A stretch of DNA of 64,000 bases from Palsa-1439 sp050015495 (GCA_050015495.1 JBEKBH010000007.1:1-64000); one strand, 5' to 3'; numbered from the stretch's first letter, positions 33,062 to 41,512 are shown. The notes: a model not told the origin generated them from the sequence alone. Made by a program: numbers and translations.

Positions 33062-33321
33062 GGGGACGATTATAAGGCATGAAGTTGGGCGTGTAAACGG
33101 TGCAGCGAGGTGGGCGGGCGGGGACGGGCCGCGTCGGGGGACACGGCCACGCCAAAGGCGGGTAAACCTACAACGGCAGCGGCGACCGGGCCGGTTGCCC
33201 TACAATGGGGAGGAGGCGCGGCCCGGTTGACAGGGTTGGTGGGTCAGGTTAGGATTGGGGGTTGGTTGGCGAGAAAATTCACCAGGGGACTGAACTGAAA
33301 CTCACGAAAGGAGTCTTGGTC
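33062..33321. promoter_or_regulatory. Spacer upstream of superoxide dismutase
   Basis: This 260-bp G-rich stretch has no gene. Its right end carries AAAGGAG 10 nt before the sod ATG, so the sod promoter should lie here, though I cannot point to -35/-10 elements. Confidence 0.4.
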
Positions 33322-33933
33322 ATGGCGCATGAATTACCGAAACTGCCGTATCCGTACGACGCGTTGGAGCCGCACATCGACGCGCGGACGATGGAGATCC
33401 ATTACACGAAGCATCACCAGGCGTATGTGACGAACCTGAATGCGGCGCTGGACAAGCACGCGGACCTGCACAAGAAGGGCCTGGAGGAGTTGTTGCGCGG
33501 GATCAGCAGCGTGCCCGAGGACATCCGCGGGGCGGTGCGCAACAACGGCGGCGGCCACCACAATCACAGCCTGTTCTGGACGATCATGAAGAAGGGCGGC
33601 GGGGGCGAGCCGAAGGGGGCGTTGGCGGCGGCGATCAAGGGGGTGTTTGGGGAGTTTGGCAAGTTCAAGGAAACGATCACGGGCAACGGGATGACGCGGT
33701 TCGGGAGCGGGTGGTCGTGGCTGGTGGTGACGAAAGACAAGAAGCTGAAGGCGTATTCGACGGCGAACCAGGACAGTCCGCTGATGGAAGGCGACGTGCC
33801 GGTGCTCGGGGTGGACGTGTGGGAGCACGCGTACTATCTGAAATACCAGAACCTGCGGAAGAACTATCTCGATGCGTGGTGGAACGTGGTCAACTGGGAC
33901 GAAGTGGAGTCGAGATTCGACAAGGTGAAATAG
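33322..33933 (+). CDS. Iron/manganese superoxide dismutase
   Basis: The 203-residue protein is a typical Fe/Mn SOD. It begins MAHELPKLPYPYDALEPHID. Metal ligands appear as H27 in EIHYTKHH, the histidine in GGGHHNHSLFW, and D and H in LGVDVWEHAYYLKY. It dismutes superoxide in the cytoplasm. Whether it prefers iron or manganese cannot be decided from sequence alone; the GGHHNHS-type segment is seen in Mn-type enzymes. AAAGGAG precedes the ATG; a longer upstream in-frame start is not needed. The coding region is unusually G-rich on the sense strand compared with the neighbours. Confidence 0.93.
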   Translation: MAHELPKLPYPYDALEPHIDARTMEIHYTKHHQAYVTNLNAALDKHADLHKKGLEELLRGISSVPEDIRGAVRNNGGGHHNHSLFWTIMKKGGGGEPKGALAAAIKGVFGEFGKFKETITGNGMTRFGSGWSWLVVTKDKKLKAYSTANQDSPLMEGDVPVLGVDVWEHAYYLKYQNLRKNYLDAWWNVVNWDEVESRFDKVK

Positions 33934-34005
33934 CGAACGAGTTGGGGGAGATGTCGGCGCGGGGCCGTGTCAGTCGCGGCCGATGCTACTCCGCGAAGCT
34001 GTTCG

Positions 34006-34230
34006 CTACGAAGCACAGGTTTTTTCCCACGCGTACTTGCCCTTGATGTGCTGGAGGAAGTATTTGCCGGGCGAGGGCGTGCGCGCGAACTCGTCGTAGA
34101 CGTTCTTTGAGACGGAGAAATAGCGGTAGACGCCCGTGGCCTTGAACTCGATTTCGAGTGTCTCGGTCGCGGCGTCGTAGCCGATGCCGGCGATGTCGCT
34201 GGAGTTGACGGTTTGGCGCTGGATTTCCAT
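34006..34230 (-). CDS. KTSC domain protein
   Basis: The 74-residue protein is a single KTSC domain: SSDIAGIGYDAATETLEIEF, then VYRYFSVSKNVYDEF and GKYFLQHIKGKYAWEK. KTSC domains are named for the C-terminal K-T-S-C end of some members and occur alone or fused to other domains; their function is not known, nucleic-acid binding being a suggestion. Here the end reads EKTCAS. It stands alone between sod (convergent, 70 bp away) and the EamA transporter. Confidence 0.85.
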   Translation of the reverse strand: MEIQRQTVNSSDIAGIGYDAATETLEIEFKATGVYRYFSVSKNVYDEFARTPSPGKYFLQHIKGKYAWEKTCAS

Positions 34231-34277
34231 GAGGGAATTCTAGCACAGGCGAAGTGGTTTTGAAGCGCGGAGTTTTC

Positions 34278-35171
34278 CTAATGGACGAGAGTGAGCGCGA
34301 CCACGCCGCTGACGGCGATGATTCCGCCGACGATTGATTGCCAGCCAGGACGGTCGCCTTCGAGCCGGTATGTGAACGGGATCACGGCGAGCGGCAATGT
34401 GGCGACGATGGGCAGCACGATCCCGCTGGGCGTGGTTGACAGCGCCCATTGGTAGCACGCCACGCCGAGAACGGGTCCGCCGAGCGTATTCATGACGACC
34501 CACGGCCAGGATTTTGGCCAGTCGAGGCGGGCGAGGCCGCGGGTGTGTGTGCCGCGCAGCCAGCGAACACCGAAGTAGACCGCCGCGACGCCGATGCCGC
34601 CGACGATGCGCTGGTAGGCGGCGGTGGCGCCGTCGATGGATTGGGCGGCTTGTGCGGTGACGAGGAACGCTTTGCGGCTGAGCACAGCTCCCCCACCCTG
34701 ACCGATGGCCGCCACCACGCCGAAGATCGTGCCGCTGAAGAGGTGGATGGGTTTCAGGTGGAGGTGGTTCTTTGGCGCGAGCGCGATGGCCACGCCGATG
34801 AGGATGACGAGGCCGGACACGACCTGGACGATGGTCAGGGTTGTCCCCAGCCAGAGCCATTCGATGGATGCGCCGATGGGCGCCGCCAGACATTGCATGA
34901 GCAGCAGTGTGAGCCGGGAACCCAGGCGCGGCAGCGCCTCATAATAGGCAATGTCACCCAGGCCGAAGCCGACGAACCCGCTCCACAGGAAGAAGCACAG
35001 GCCCGCGCCGCCGAAACCTTCTCCAAAACCGTAGGCCCAGATCGCGAGGAGCACGGTCGCGAGGCACAGCCGCGTGAGATTGGCCAACGGCGCGCCCAGA
35101 TGGCGCGTCGAGCGCGTCGCGCAGACAGCGGAGACCGACCAGAGAAGCGTCGTGAGGATCGCGGGGAACAT
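34278..35171 (-). CDS. EamA/DMT-family transporter
   Basis: The 297-residue protein is almost wholly hydrophobic, with ten likely transmembrane helices in two five-helix halves, the EamA arrangement. The start is MFPAILTTLLWSVSAV (EamA-type W-S-x-x-x-x-x-x-K/R-x). The second half begins near residue 145 and ends with GGIIAVSGVVAL. DMT-superfamily members export or import metabolites such as amino acids or nucleotide sugars, and the substrate cannot be told. It stands alone, with 47 bp to the KTSC gene downstream. Confidence 0.85.
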   Translation of the reverse strand: MFPAILTTLLWSVSAVCATRSTRHLGAPLANLTRLCLATVLLAIWAYGFGEGFGGAGLCFFLWSGFVGFGLGDIAYYEALPRLGSRLTLLLMQCLAAPIGASIEWLWLGTTLTIVQVVSGLVILIGVAIALAPKNHLHLKPIHLFSGTIFGVVAAIGQGGGAVLSRKAFLVTAQAAQSIDGATAAYQRIVGGIGVAAVYFGVRWLRGTHTRGLARLDWPKSWPWVVMNTLGGPVLGVACYQWALSTTPSGIVLPIVATLPLAVIPFTYRLEGDRPGWQSIVGGIIAVSGVVALTLVH

Positions 35172-35233
35172 GGCACCAACGAAATAGCAGACACGTCACG
35201 CCAAGACAAGCGCGTCCGCGAGTTGCTGGAGTG

Positions 35234-35635
35234 TTACTCCTTCGAGATACCGACGTAGGGTGGTTGTCCCGGCAACTGCTGGACGATCATCGTCAACTCG
35301 TACTTCTGCGCGAGCAGCCACAGCGCCTGTCGGCGGGTGATCTCACTGGCGTGGAGGGTGACCTTGAGGGACTCGACGGGCGCGTCCGCTCGCGTGATCG
35401 CGATCCTCAGCCCGGAGAACGCATCCGTCAGTGGCAAATGGATGATTCGGACGTCAGCCAAATCGACATCCACCGCGGTATCGAGCCATTGGTTCAACGA
35501 TTTGTCCGTTGATGAGAGAAAGTCCTCGGGCGGATGAATCATCGTCGCGCACGAGACCGCCAGCCCGGCAAGAAACAGCGGAAGCATGAAGCGCGCGCCC
35601 CACGTTTTTGCCGGACGATTGAAAATCCCGGTCAT
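35234..35635 (-). CDS. Putative lipoprotein with STN-like segment
   Basis: The 133-residue product has a basic N-region, a hydrophobic core (FMLPLFLAGLAVSC) ending in a lipobox-like cysteine, and a C-terminal half with a pattern seen in secretin/TonB short N-terminal (STN) domains: an L-x-V-T-L-H-A strand, a helix RRQALWLLAQKYEL and a short strand TMIV. This suggests a periplasm-facing lipoprotein that may contact a secretin or receptor, but no such partner is encoded nearby. I take the ATG at 35635 rather than an earlier in-frame one. Confidence 0.55.
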   Translation of the reverse strand: MTGIFNRPAKTWGARFMLPLFLAGLAVSCATMIHPPEDFLSSTDKSLNQWLDTAVDVDLADVRIIHLPLTDAFSGLRIAITRADAPVESLKVTLHASEITRRQALWLLAQKYELTMIVQQLPGQPPYVGISKE

Positions 35636-35671
35636 AAATTCAGTAGCTGGATGATATCGCATTCGTGCCGG

Positions 35672-36139
35672 TCACGGCTGGGGGGTATCAAGTTGTTTCT
35701 TCAGTTCCTCTTGGCCTGCCGGAGTGAACGCGTGAATCTGGCGATCGGTGATCGGCGCTTTTTGCTTGCTCTGGTCCAGTTGCCGGCTGGCCAGATCGTT
35801 GACTTTGTCTGCCGCGGCCCGTTTGGCCGTGTAGTTCACTCGCGGCACCGTGGGTTCCGAAATCGTGGATAGGTCGACCGACTTGTGGCTGATCTCGTTC
35901 AAGTCCAGCCGTTGCAGTTGGAGATCGCCTTTCGAGAGCGGCGATGTCGTGGACCCCGGGCGAGTCGGCTGGGAAATCGTGTCGAAATGGAGGTCGCCAT
36001 AGGTGACGGTCTTGCTGTTGACGTCAGCCTGCTTGGTGTAATCGAGCGGCTTTTTCGCCTGTTCCAGCACCTGGGCGAGCGACAGCGCTGGCGACAGCGC
36101 GGCCAGCGCGATCGACAAAAGTGCATGCCTGAAGTTCAT
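35672..36139 (-). CDS. Secreted hypothetical protein
   Basis: The 155 residues begin with a clear signal peptide (MNFRHALLSIALAALSPALSLAQ). A polar mature part follows with repeated T-Y-x-D-L/S-x-I-S-Q-P-T-like phrases (for example DTISQPTRP, STISEPTVP), ending Q-rich. No family is recognised. The frame is open further upstream, but that would run through tRNA-Leu, so the ATG at 36139 is the real start. The gene lies 18 bp downstream of the tRNA on the same strand. It is probably a small periplasmic or surface protein. Confidence 0.65.
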   Translation of the reverse strand: MNFRHALLSIALAALSPALSLAQVLEQAKKPLDYTKQADVNSKTVTYGDLHFDTISQPTRPGSTTSPLSKGDLQLQRLDLNEISHKSVDLSTISEPTVPRVNYTAKRAAADKVNDLASRQLDQSKQKAPITDRQIHAFTPAGQEELKKQLDTPQP

Positions 36140-36157
36140 GGTGCCGTACACTATATT

Positions 36158-36244
36158 TGGTGCGGACGAGAGGAGTTGAACCTCCATGACCTTGCGGTCA
36201 CAGCCTTCTGAGGGCTGCGCGTCTGCCAGTTTCGCCACGTCCGC
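36158..36244 (-). tRNA. tRNA-Leu (CAG)
   Basis: The minus strand folds as a class II tRNA of 87 nt with encoded CCA. The acceptor is GCGGACG/CGTCCGC, the D-arm begins TGGCGAAACTGGCAGACGC, anticodon CAG lies in loop CTCAGAA flanked by CAGCC/GGCTG, the variable arm is long and the T-arm reads GGTTCAACTCC. It decodes CTG. Confidence 0.95.
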
Positions 36245-36412
36245 GCACTTGAATGGGGGCAATATAACGACCGAATGCCGTGCTGGCAACGGTAAACAGC
36301 AAGTGTGTGCCACATGCCTGCGGTGGCCGGGAATGCGGCCCAAGGAGAAGCCAGACGCGCTACGTCAGGGGCGACTCGGGGTTTCCGATCTGCGTGGTTT
36401 GTCGGCTAAACC

Positions 36413-36997
36413 CTAGTCCTCAAAATCCAGGTTTGTCGGTGTTGCGAGCACTTTGCTGGGTGCTTTCTCACTAGTCGTCGGGACGTCTTTTCCGACGACT
36501 TCAAACTTCAAGTCGTCCATCCACGCTTGCCCCTGGCCAGCCAACAAAAGCCCAAAGGCAATTTGCTGAGCTTGATCGGGGACATCCAAAACAATCTCGT
36601 ATCGCGTCCAGTCAGTCGTTCCCTTGACGGCTCGGTTTTGCATGTTGTCGAACGCCAGCATTTCTTTTTGCGGGCCATCCACTCGCATCCACAAACCTGC
36701 CCAACTCGTCACGTCCTTTGACCGGACGTACCCGGACAGGCGGATTCGTTTGCCACGAAACGCGTCGGCCTGAAACTCCTGCATAAGCGTCCCGAAGCCG
36801 GGGGTTTCGGAGACAATGCTCTTCAGGTAGGCACTGGCTTTCCCGCTGTGGACAATGGTGCGGTCAAGCGACATCTCGTAGTCCTTGGGGTGGTCGCCCG
36901 CGCGGAACCAGCCTTTGGGGATTTCCTCGCCGACGGCCAGGGTTGCGCCCAGCGCGACGCAAGCGATCACGATCAGTTTCGCGTTTGTCTTGTTCAT
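36413..36997 (-). CDS. Secreted protein with carbohydrate-binding-like domain
   Basis: The 194-residue product has a signal peptide (MNKTNAKLIVIACVALGATLAVG). The mature domain follows the pattern IPKGWFRAGDHPKDYEM, HSGKASAYLKS, GTLMQEFQAD, KRIRLSGYVRSKDV, WMRVDGP, TDWTRYEIVLDVP, AFGLLLAGQGQAWMDDLKFE. This is a jelly-roll, galactose-binding-like domain often found alone or at the end of regulators. It probably binds a carbohydrate or small ligand. An AAAGGAGA site lies before the ATG at 36997. It is the last gene of the sigma-factor operon, 28 bp after the 571-residue gene. Confidence 0.75.
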   Translation of the reverse strand: MNKTNAKLIVIACVALGATLAVGEEIPKGWFRAGDHPKDYEMSLDRTIVHSGKASAYLKSIVSETPGFGTLMQEFQADAFRGKRIRLSGYVRSKDVTSWAGLWMRVDGPQKEMLAFDNMQNRAVKGTTDWTRYEIVLDVPDQAQQIAFGLLLAGQGQAWMDDLKFEVVGKDVPTTSEKAPSKVLATPTNLDFED

Positions 36998-37025
36998 TGA
37001 GGTCTCCTTTGTTGTGGCAGCGCGT

Positions 37026-38741
37026 TTAGCGAACAATTGTCGGCTCCGGATACTGCCAGACCCAGTCGCCTTCCTTTTCGTCGAACAAGGTTTTGCCCGG
37101 TACGCCGCCATCGTCTTTTTCGTTCCAGCCGACGGAGTAGAGGACGAACTGGCGATCGGCGGTGCGGCGATACTTGTATGGCTCGCCGGTGATCACATCG
37201 TGCGGCAATTGAGAAATGAATTGCGGCACGAGCGCATCCAGCGTGTCGGGAAATCGTCCATTGGCGAGCCGGTATCGTTCCAGCGCGCAGGCCAGCGCGG
37301 CCTGGTCCGCCGTGGTTTGTGCGATGGCCCCTCTGAGAGGGAATCTCTCTAACGCGGGCAGCAGCATCATTGACATAAGCTGATGGCGCAGAAAAATCAC
37401 ACTGAAGGGATTTCGTCTGCCAAACGCCTGACCCAACTCACGGGCATTGGATTGGACTCGACTCGGGTAAACTCGTTTGCTCGATCCGTCGAACGTTGCC
37501 GCGATCTGTAATCCAAACAGCCGGCAATAGTTGACCTGTTCTTGGTAGAACCACCCTTGCGGAACAATTTTACCAAGGAAGTTGGCAGCGGCTCTGTCAG
37601 ACCCGGTTGGCTGTCCGTTACCAATCAAGTCGACCAAGGCGCCAAGCCCCTGCTTCCTGCCCAAATCAATAGACGCGACCCCTCCCGCCCGCTCTCCATC
37701 GTAAGGCCGCCTCAAATCCGCGATGAAATTGTACGATTGAAGGCGTGTTTGAATCTCCTGGAGTTGTGCATCCGACCAGGCATGCTCGGCCAATCCCTCC
37801 CAAATGGGTTGTATCGCCGACTGGAGACAAGCGATCCGGACCAGGTAGGATATGATAAAGGGCTCTTCTTTCACTGAATCGGCCACGTACAGCGCCAGCT
37901 TTATGTCCTCCAAAGCATCCTGGCGCCGACCCTCCGCCAGTTCCGCGCAGGCTTTGAGCCCCAGCCGCCGGCAAACGGCTCTCATGCTGCCGAGGTGAGG
38001 CAACAGGATCGCGTACGGGTAGTCCACATTGTACTCGACCGTGTACCGCGAATAGGGTCGTTGGCTGGCAGCACGAAGTTGCGCAAATATGGTTTCGTTG
38101 GTGCTCAGTTCTTCGAGAACCGACGGGGCCGCGTCCGCACGGGACTCCAAGTCGAGTTTGCCGGGCTCAATTCTCGGAATCGAGTTTGTGTCGTCGCCGG
38201 GCATCCTTCCTGCGGCGACATCGGTTACGCGCCGGCCTTCGAGTTCGCCAGGCTCAGTGCCCTGAATTGGGCTCGTGTCCTCGAAGGCCATTCCCCACGC
38301 GGTGAGATCTGCCATGCGCCGGCCTTCGAGTTTGCCAGGTTCCATACTCCACCGGGGGTTTGCGTCGTCGAAGGCCATCGCCCACGCGGCGAGGTCCATT
38401 ACGTGCCGGCCATTATCCACCCCTACTCGGGCCGCGGCCCGCGAGTAATTATCGTTCCACAGCTTGTCGCTGGCCGGCATGTTCTCTTTGCGAAACCACG
38501 ATTTGATCACCGGCGTCGCGGCGAAGTTTTCTTCATCCGGAACGGGCTTGGGGATGAACGCCGCGAAGTCAAGCTGCGCGCCGCTGGCTTCCAGTTCCCG
38601 CCGATACTTGTTCCAGGCGCGTTTGCCGCGGACGTTCTCCTCGGTGCAATACAGTGCGTACAGCGTGACGAGCACCGCGACGCCGATCAACGCACGGCGG
38701 GCGGTGCGCCAACTGAACAGCCATCGAACCAAACGCTTCAT
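37026..38741 (-). CDS. Membrane-anchored protein with internal repeats and pilin-like tail
   Basis: The 571-residue protein has one N-terminal transmembrane helix (RRALIGVAVLVTLYALY). Three tandem 29-residue repeats cover ~110-200, each with a D-L-x-A-W-x-M-A-F-x-D core and an E-P-G-x-L-E-G-R-R end. A helical middle (~230-480) and a C-terminal segment like a type II pseudopilin end (ALERYRLANGRFPDTLDALVPQF, then GEPYKYRR) follow. Such large proteins are a family in Verrucomicrobiota with unknown role. The start overlaps the stop of the anti-sigma-like gene (ATGA), so it belongs to the sigma operon. Confidence 0.7.
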   Translation of the reverse strand: MKRLVRWLFSWRTARRALIGVAVLVTLYALYCTEENVRGKRAWNKYRRELEASGAQLDFAAFIPKPVPDEENFAATPVIKSWFRKENMPASDKLWNDNYSRAAARVGVDNGRHVMDLAAWAMAFDDANPRWSMEPGKLEGRRMADLTAWGMAFEDTSPIQGTEPGELEGRRVTDVAAGRMPGDDTNSIPRIEPGKLDLESRADAAPSVLEELSTNETIFAQLRAASQRPYSRYTVEYNVDYPYAILLPHLGSMRAVCRRLGLKACAELAEGRRQDALEDIKLALYVADSVKEEPFIISYLVRIACLQSAIQPIWEGLAEHAWSDAQLQEIQTRLQSYNFIADLRRPYDGERAGGVASIDLGRKQGLGALVDLIGNGQPTGSDRAAANFLGKIVPQGWFYQEQVNYCRLFGLQIAATFDGSSKRVYPSRVQSNARELGQAFGRRNPFSVIFLRHQLMSMMLLPALERFPLRGAIAQTTADQAALACALERYRLANGRFPDTLDALVPQFISQLPHDVITGEPYKYRRTADRQFVLYSVGWNEKDDGGVPGKTLFDEKEGDWVWQYPEPTIVR

Positions 38742-39178
38742 GCGGTTGAAACCTCGACAGGCCGGTCACTGCGCGGACCCGGCGAAATCGACTTTCGTTT
38801 GTCGACCGGTGAAGGCGCTGGCTCGATCATCTGCGCCAGCATCCGCCGCTGTTCGATGAGTATGCGAATCTCCTCGCCCGAACGCGGCTCCGCCTGGCTG
38901 ACGACTCCCGTCGCCGGTTCGGCAGAAGCCAGGTTTATCACGGCGATCACGGCCCACGCGCACGCCAGGCCCGCCCAGATGCGCCGGCTGGGCAGGATCA
39001 ATTCGCGCCAGAGTTTCCCGCCCACGGCGAGAAACAGGTTCGGCCGATCGGTCGACGCTTCGCGGGTGCGTGCCCTGCCCGATGGCAATTCGGGGGCGTG
39101 CGATTCATCCCACAGTCGGTCGAGCTTCGGCTCGACGGAGCGGTGACGATTCAACAGGATTTCGCGTGGCGTTTTCAT
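38738..39178 (-). CDS. Membrane protein, likely anti-sigma factor
   Basis: The 146-residue protein has a polar N-terminal half, one transmembrane helix near the middle (AGLACAWAVIAVINLA), and a Ser/Pro-rich tail. No zinc-binding H-x-x-x-C-x-x-C is seen. It overlaps the ECF sigma gene by ATGA upstream and the 571-residue gene by ATGA downstream. Position and topology (cytoplasmic N-part, single span) are what one expects of a sigma regulator, so I infer an anti-sigma role. Sequence alone does not prove it. Confidence 0.6.
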   Translation of the reverse strand: MKTPREILLNRHRSVEPKLDRLWDESHAPELPSGRARTREASTDRPNLFLAVGGKLWRELILPSRRIWAGLACAWAVIAVINLASAEPATGVVSQAEPRSGEEIRILIEQRRMLAQMIEPAPSPVDKRKSISPGPRSDRPVEVSTA

Positions 39179-39729
39179 GATGCGTCGTCCTCCAACAGTT
39201 TCCTCAGCGACCGCTTGGCGTAATGGAGCCGGGATTTGACCGTGCCCACCTGCGTGCCGGTGATGCGGGCGATTTCTTCCAGTGAAAACCCTTCGATGAA
39301 ATGCAACAACAACGCCGACCGCTGGGCCAACGGGAGTCTCTCCAGCAGCTTCATAAATTCGGCCTCTTGTTCCTCGCGGAGCAGCACGTCCAAGGGACCT
39401 TCGCTGCTGGTGTCCGTCTCGGGCAACAATTCCTCGCGCAACTCGGCTTCGCGGCCCTGCCGCCGCCAATGCTGGATGCATTTCTGGTGGGCGATGCCGA
39501 ACAACCAACCTCCGAACTTGTCGTCATCGCGCAGCGAATCGATGTGGCGGAAGGCGCTGATGAAGGCCTCCTGCACCAGATCGAGGGTGGCTTGTTCGTC
39601 GCGTAGCAGTTCAAATACATACACGTACAACGGCAGTCGGTAGCGCCGGAAGAGTGTCTTCCATGCTTCGGCGTTGCCAGCCCGCGCGTCGGCCACGGGC
39701 AGTTGTTCGCGTTCAGCCACTACCAGCAT
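39175..39729 (-). CDS. ECF-type RNA polymerase sigma factor
   Basis: The 184-residue protein has region 2 (FRRYRLPLYVYVFELLRDEQATLDLVQEAFISAF, with the D-x-x-Q-E-x-F motif) and region 4 (LPLAQRSALLLHFIEGFSLEEIARITGTQVGTVKSRLHYAKRSLRKLL). It is thus a compact ECF sigma-70 factor recruiting RNA polymerase to alternative promoters. It heads a four-gene operon sigma, anti-sigma-like, repeat protein and carbohydrate-binding-like protein, all overlapping or closely spaced. Its own promoter should lie in the short gap to the divergent SPFH gene. Confidence 0.9.
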   Translation of the reverse strand: MLVVAEREQLPVADARAGNAEAWKTLFRRYRLPLYVYVFELLRDEQATLDLVQEAFISAFRHIDSLRDDDKFGGWLFGIAHQKCIQHWRRQGREAELREELLPETDTSSEGPLDVLLREEQEAEFMKLLERLPLAQRSALLLHFIEGFSLEEIARITGTQVGTVKSRLHYAKRSLRKLLEDDAS

Positions 39730-39812
39730 TTACACCCAGTAGAATGCCGAGAGCGAGAAAAGGTTCATTGGCAAGGCACCAGATTCCGCAGAAATAGCGA
39801 CAAATTAGGGGC

Positions 39813-39849
39813 TTGACATTTAAGTATCATGATGATATCAATATGATAC
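39813..39849 (+). promoter_or_regulatory. Promoter with palindromic operator upstream of SPFH gene
   Basis: A consensus -35 TTGACA (39813-39818) is followed 17 nt later by a -10-like TATCAA (39836-39841). An inverted repeat with 7-bp arms GTATCAT / ATGATAC (39824-39830 and 39843-39849), almost symmetric across 26 bp, covers the spacer and -10. This is a likely repressor site, and the RHH protein encoded downstream is a good candidate. Confidence 0.6.
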
Positions 39850-39878
39850 CGTCGCTTCAAAATAGAAAGGAAATTGAT

Positions 39879-40829
39879 GTGAATGCGAATCAAGTCAATC
39901 CCAGTCTGGAGCGTGTCGTTCAAGTGAAGAATGGTTGGGTCATGCTGCCGTTGCTGATCGGGCTGTTGGTAGGAAACGTCACACTCATGATCTACTCGAT
40001 CATTGCCGGTACCGTCGGGCATCCTGTCGACAGGCTTTTCATCCTGGCGCTGCTGCTACTTCCGGTGAGCATCATCCTGCTGACAGGGTTCTTCACGTTG
40101 CAGCCGAACGAGGCGCGTGTGTTGATTCTTTTCGGCGCCTACCGGGGTACCGTCCGCGAGGCCGGATTCCATTGGGGCAACCCGTTCTACTCGAAGACGA
40201 GCGCGTCGGCGTCGTCCCCGGCGCAGAGAGGAGTTTCCCGGCACAAAATCTCGCTTCGCGCCCGCACGCTGAACGGGGAGAAATTGAAGGTCAACGACAA
40301 GCGCGGGAATCCCATTGAGATTGGAGCCGTGGTCGTCTGGCGTGTCGCCGACACCGCCCAAGCCGCCTTCGACGTCGATGACTACGAGAAGTACGTGGGC
40401 ACCCAAAGCGAGTCCTCGTTGCGTCACCTTGCCAGCACCTATGCGTACGACTACGGCGAGGAAAGCGAGATCACCCTCCGGAGCGGTGTCGATGAAGTGT
40501 CGCAGGCGTTGCGGAAGGAATTGCAAGAGCGCCTTGGCAAAGCGGGAGTCGCGGTGGATGAAGCGCGGCTGACCCACTTGGCGTACGCGCCGGAGATCGC
40601 CCAAGCGATGCTGCGCCGCCAGCAAGCCGAGGCCGTCATCGCGGCGCGCCAGAAGATTGTGCATGGCGCCGTCAGCATGGTGGACATGGCGTTGAAGGAA
40701 CTGGCGGAGAAGCACGTGGTGCAACTCGATGATGAACGCCGGGCGTCGATGGTGAGCAATCTCATGGTGGTGCTCTGCGGTGAGTCCGAGGTGCATCCCG
40801 TGGTCAACACCGGCACACTCTACAACTGA
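39879..40829 (+). CDS. SPFH/Band 7 domain membrane protein
   Basis: The 316-residue protein has two N-terminal transmembrane helices (~20-75: LPLLIGLLVGNVTLMIY and FILALLLLPVSIILLTG). An SPFH domain follows (NEARVLILFGAYRGTVREAGFHW, KVNDKRGNPIEIGAVVVWRV, ESSLRHLASTYAYD) and a C-terminal helical part (LAYAPEIAQAMLRRQQAEAVIAARQKI). SPFH proteins organise membrane domains and often form oligomeric rings with proteases or transporters. I choose GTG 39879, which has AGAAAGGA 7 nt upstream; an upstream ATG would lie inside the promoter. It is followed after 9 nt by the RHH gene. Confidence 0.87.
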   Translation: MNANQVNPSLERVVQVKNGWVMLPLLIGLLVGNVTLMIYSIIAGTVGHPVDRLFILALLLLPVSIILLTGFFTLQPNEARVLILFGAYRGTVREAGFHWGNPFYSKTSASASSPAQRGVSRHKISLRARTLNGEKLKVNDKRGNPIEIGAVVVWRVADTAQAAFDVDDYEKYVGTQSESSLRHLASTYAYDYGEESEITLRSGVDEVSQALRKELQERLGKAGVAVDEARLTHLAYAPEIAQAMLRRQQAEAVIAARQKIVHGAVSMVDMALKELAEKHVVQLDDERRASMVSNLMVVLCGESEVHPVVNTGTLYN

Positions 40830-40838
40830 TGGACGGAA

Positions 40839-41021
40839 ATGGCGGACCGCAAGTCATTTCTCTTGCGCATCGATCCTGCACTCTGGGCCGATCTGGAAGC
40901 TTGGGCGCAGGACGAATTGCGCAGCGTCAACGGCCAGATTGAATATGTGCTGCGTCAGGCCGTCCACCGGCGCAAAGGCGGGCGACCCGCCCCCAACCCG
41001 CCTGCGGAAGACCAGCGCTGA
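40839..41021 (+). CDS. Arc/CopG-type ribbon-helix-helix protein
   Basis: The 60-residue protein has a ribbon-helix-helix core: KSFLLRIDPALWADLEAWAQDELRSVNGQIEYVLRQAV. A strand of alternating residues (F-L-L-R-I) is followed by two helices, the Arc-like arrangement, and a Lys/Arg/Pro-rich tail. It starts 9 nt after the SPFH stop and shares its transcript. SPFH genes followed by an Arc-like gene are a recurrent pair in bacteria. I infer that it represses the palindromic promoter upstream. Confidence 0.8.
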   Translation: MADRKSFLLRIDPALWADLEAWAQDELRSVNGQIEYVLRQAVHRRKGGRPAPNPPAEDQR

Positions 41022-41078
41022 CCCGATCGCGCGGGCGTTGTCATGGCGACGGACGGTCGCCCACGCCAGCGATGAATC

Positions 41079-41492
41079 TCAGTTTCCCTTGGTTTGGAAA
41101 ACCAACAAGTACGGGACGGCCGAGTGACCTTGTTTGTCTTTGAAGTTTTGGAACTGCGCCTTGTTCAACCAATAGCCGTACGTCTTGTTGGGCTCCAGCC
41201 TGACTTTCAATACGCACGTTTTCCGGTCGCTGTCGTAGTGGGGCTTGTCCACCATCTCCGGTGTCGAGCCCTGCCAGGCAATGACCCAACTCCACGAACC
41301 ATCCGCCATTTCCTTGCTAAAGGTTACTTTGATTTCAACCACGCCAGCAGCAACGTCCTTGGCACCCGATTCCGGCACGGTTTTCACAACCACTGGCGCC
41401 ATGGAGTCAAGATCCTGCGCGCGGCTTGTGCCGGACACAAACTGGCTGAGAGTAGCGACAACGATGACTGCGAATACGTTGGCTATCTTCAT
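41079..41492 (-). CDS. Secreted Ig-like (Big_5) single-domain protein
   Basis: The 137-residue protein has a signal peptide (MKIANVFAVIVVATLSQFVSGTSRAQ) and one Ig-like domain: APVVVKTVPESGAKDVAAGV, IKVTFSKEMADGSWSW, YDSDRKTCVLKVRLEPNKTYGYWLN and FQNFKDKQGHSAVPYLLVFQTK. The domain is a close copy of the C-terminal domain of the kinase at 41513-44902, which ends 20 bp upstream. AAAAGGAGCG precedes the ATG at 41492. It probably acts in the periplasm or at the surface, perhaps as a partner or decoy of the kinase ectodomain. Confidence 0.8.
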   Translation of the reverse strand: MKIANVFAVIVVATLSQFVSGTSRAQDLDSMAPVVVKTVPESGAKDVAAGVVEIKVTFSKEMADGSWSWVIAWQGSTPEMVDKPHYDSDRKTCVLKVRLEPNKTYGYWLNKAQFQNFKDKQGHSAVPYLLVFQTKGN

Positions 41493-41512
41493 AAACACGC
41501 TCCTTTTAACTG

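Noticed and set aside
37995..39146. Plus-strand frame of 383 codons opposite the sigma operon
   Set aside because: The three minus-strand genes overlap by ATGA and show proper domains; the plus frame has no motif.
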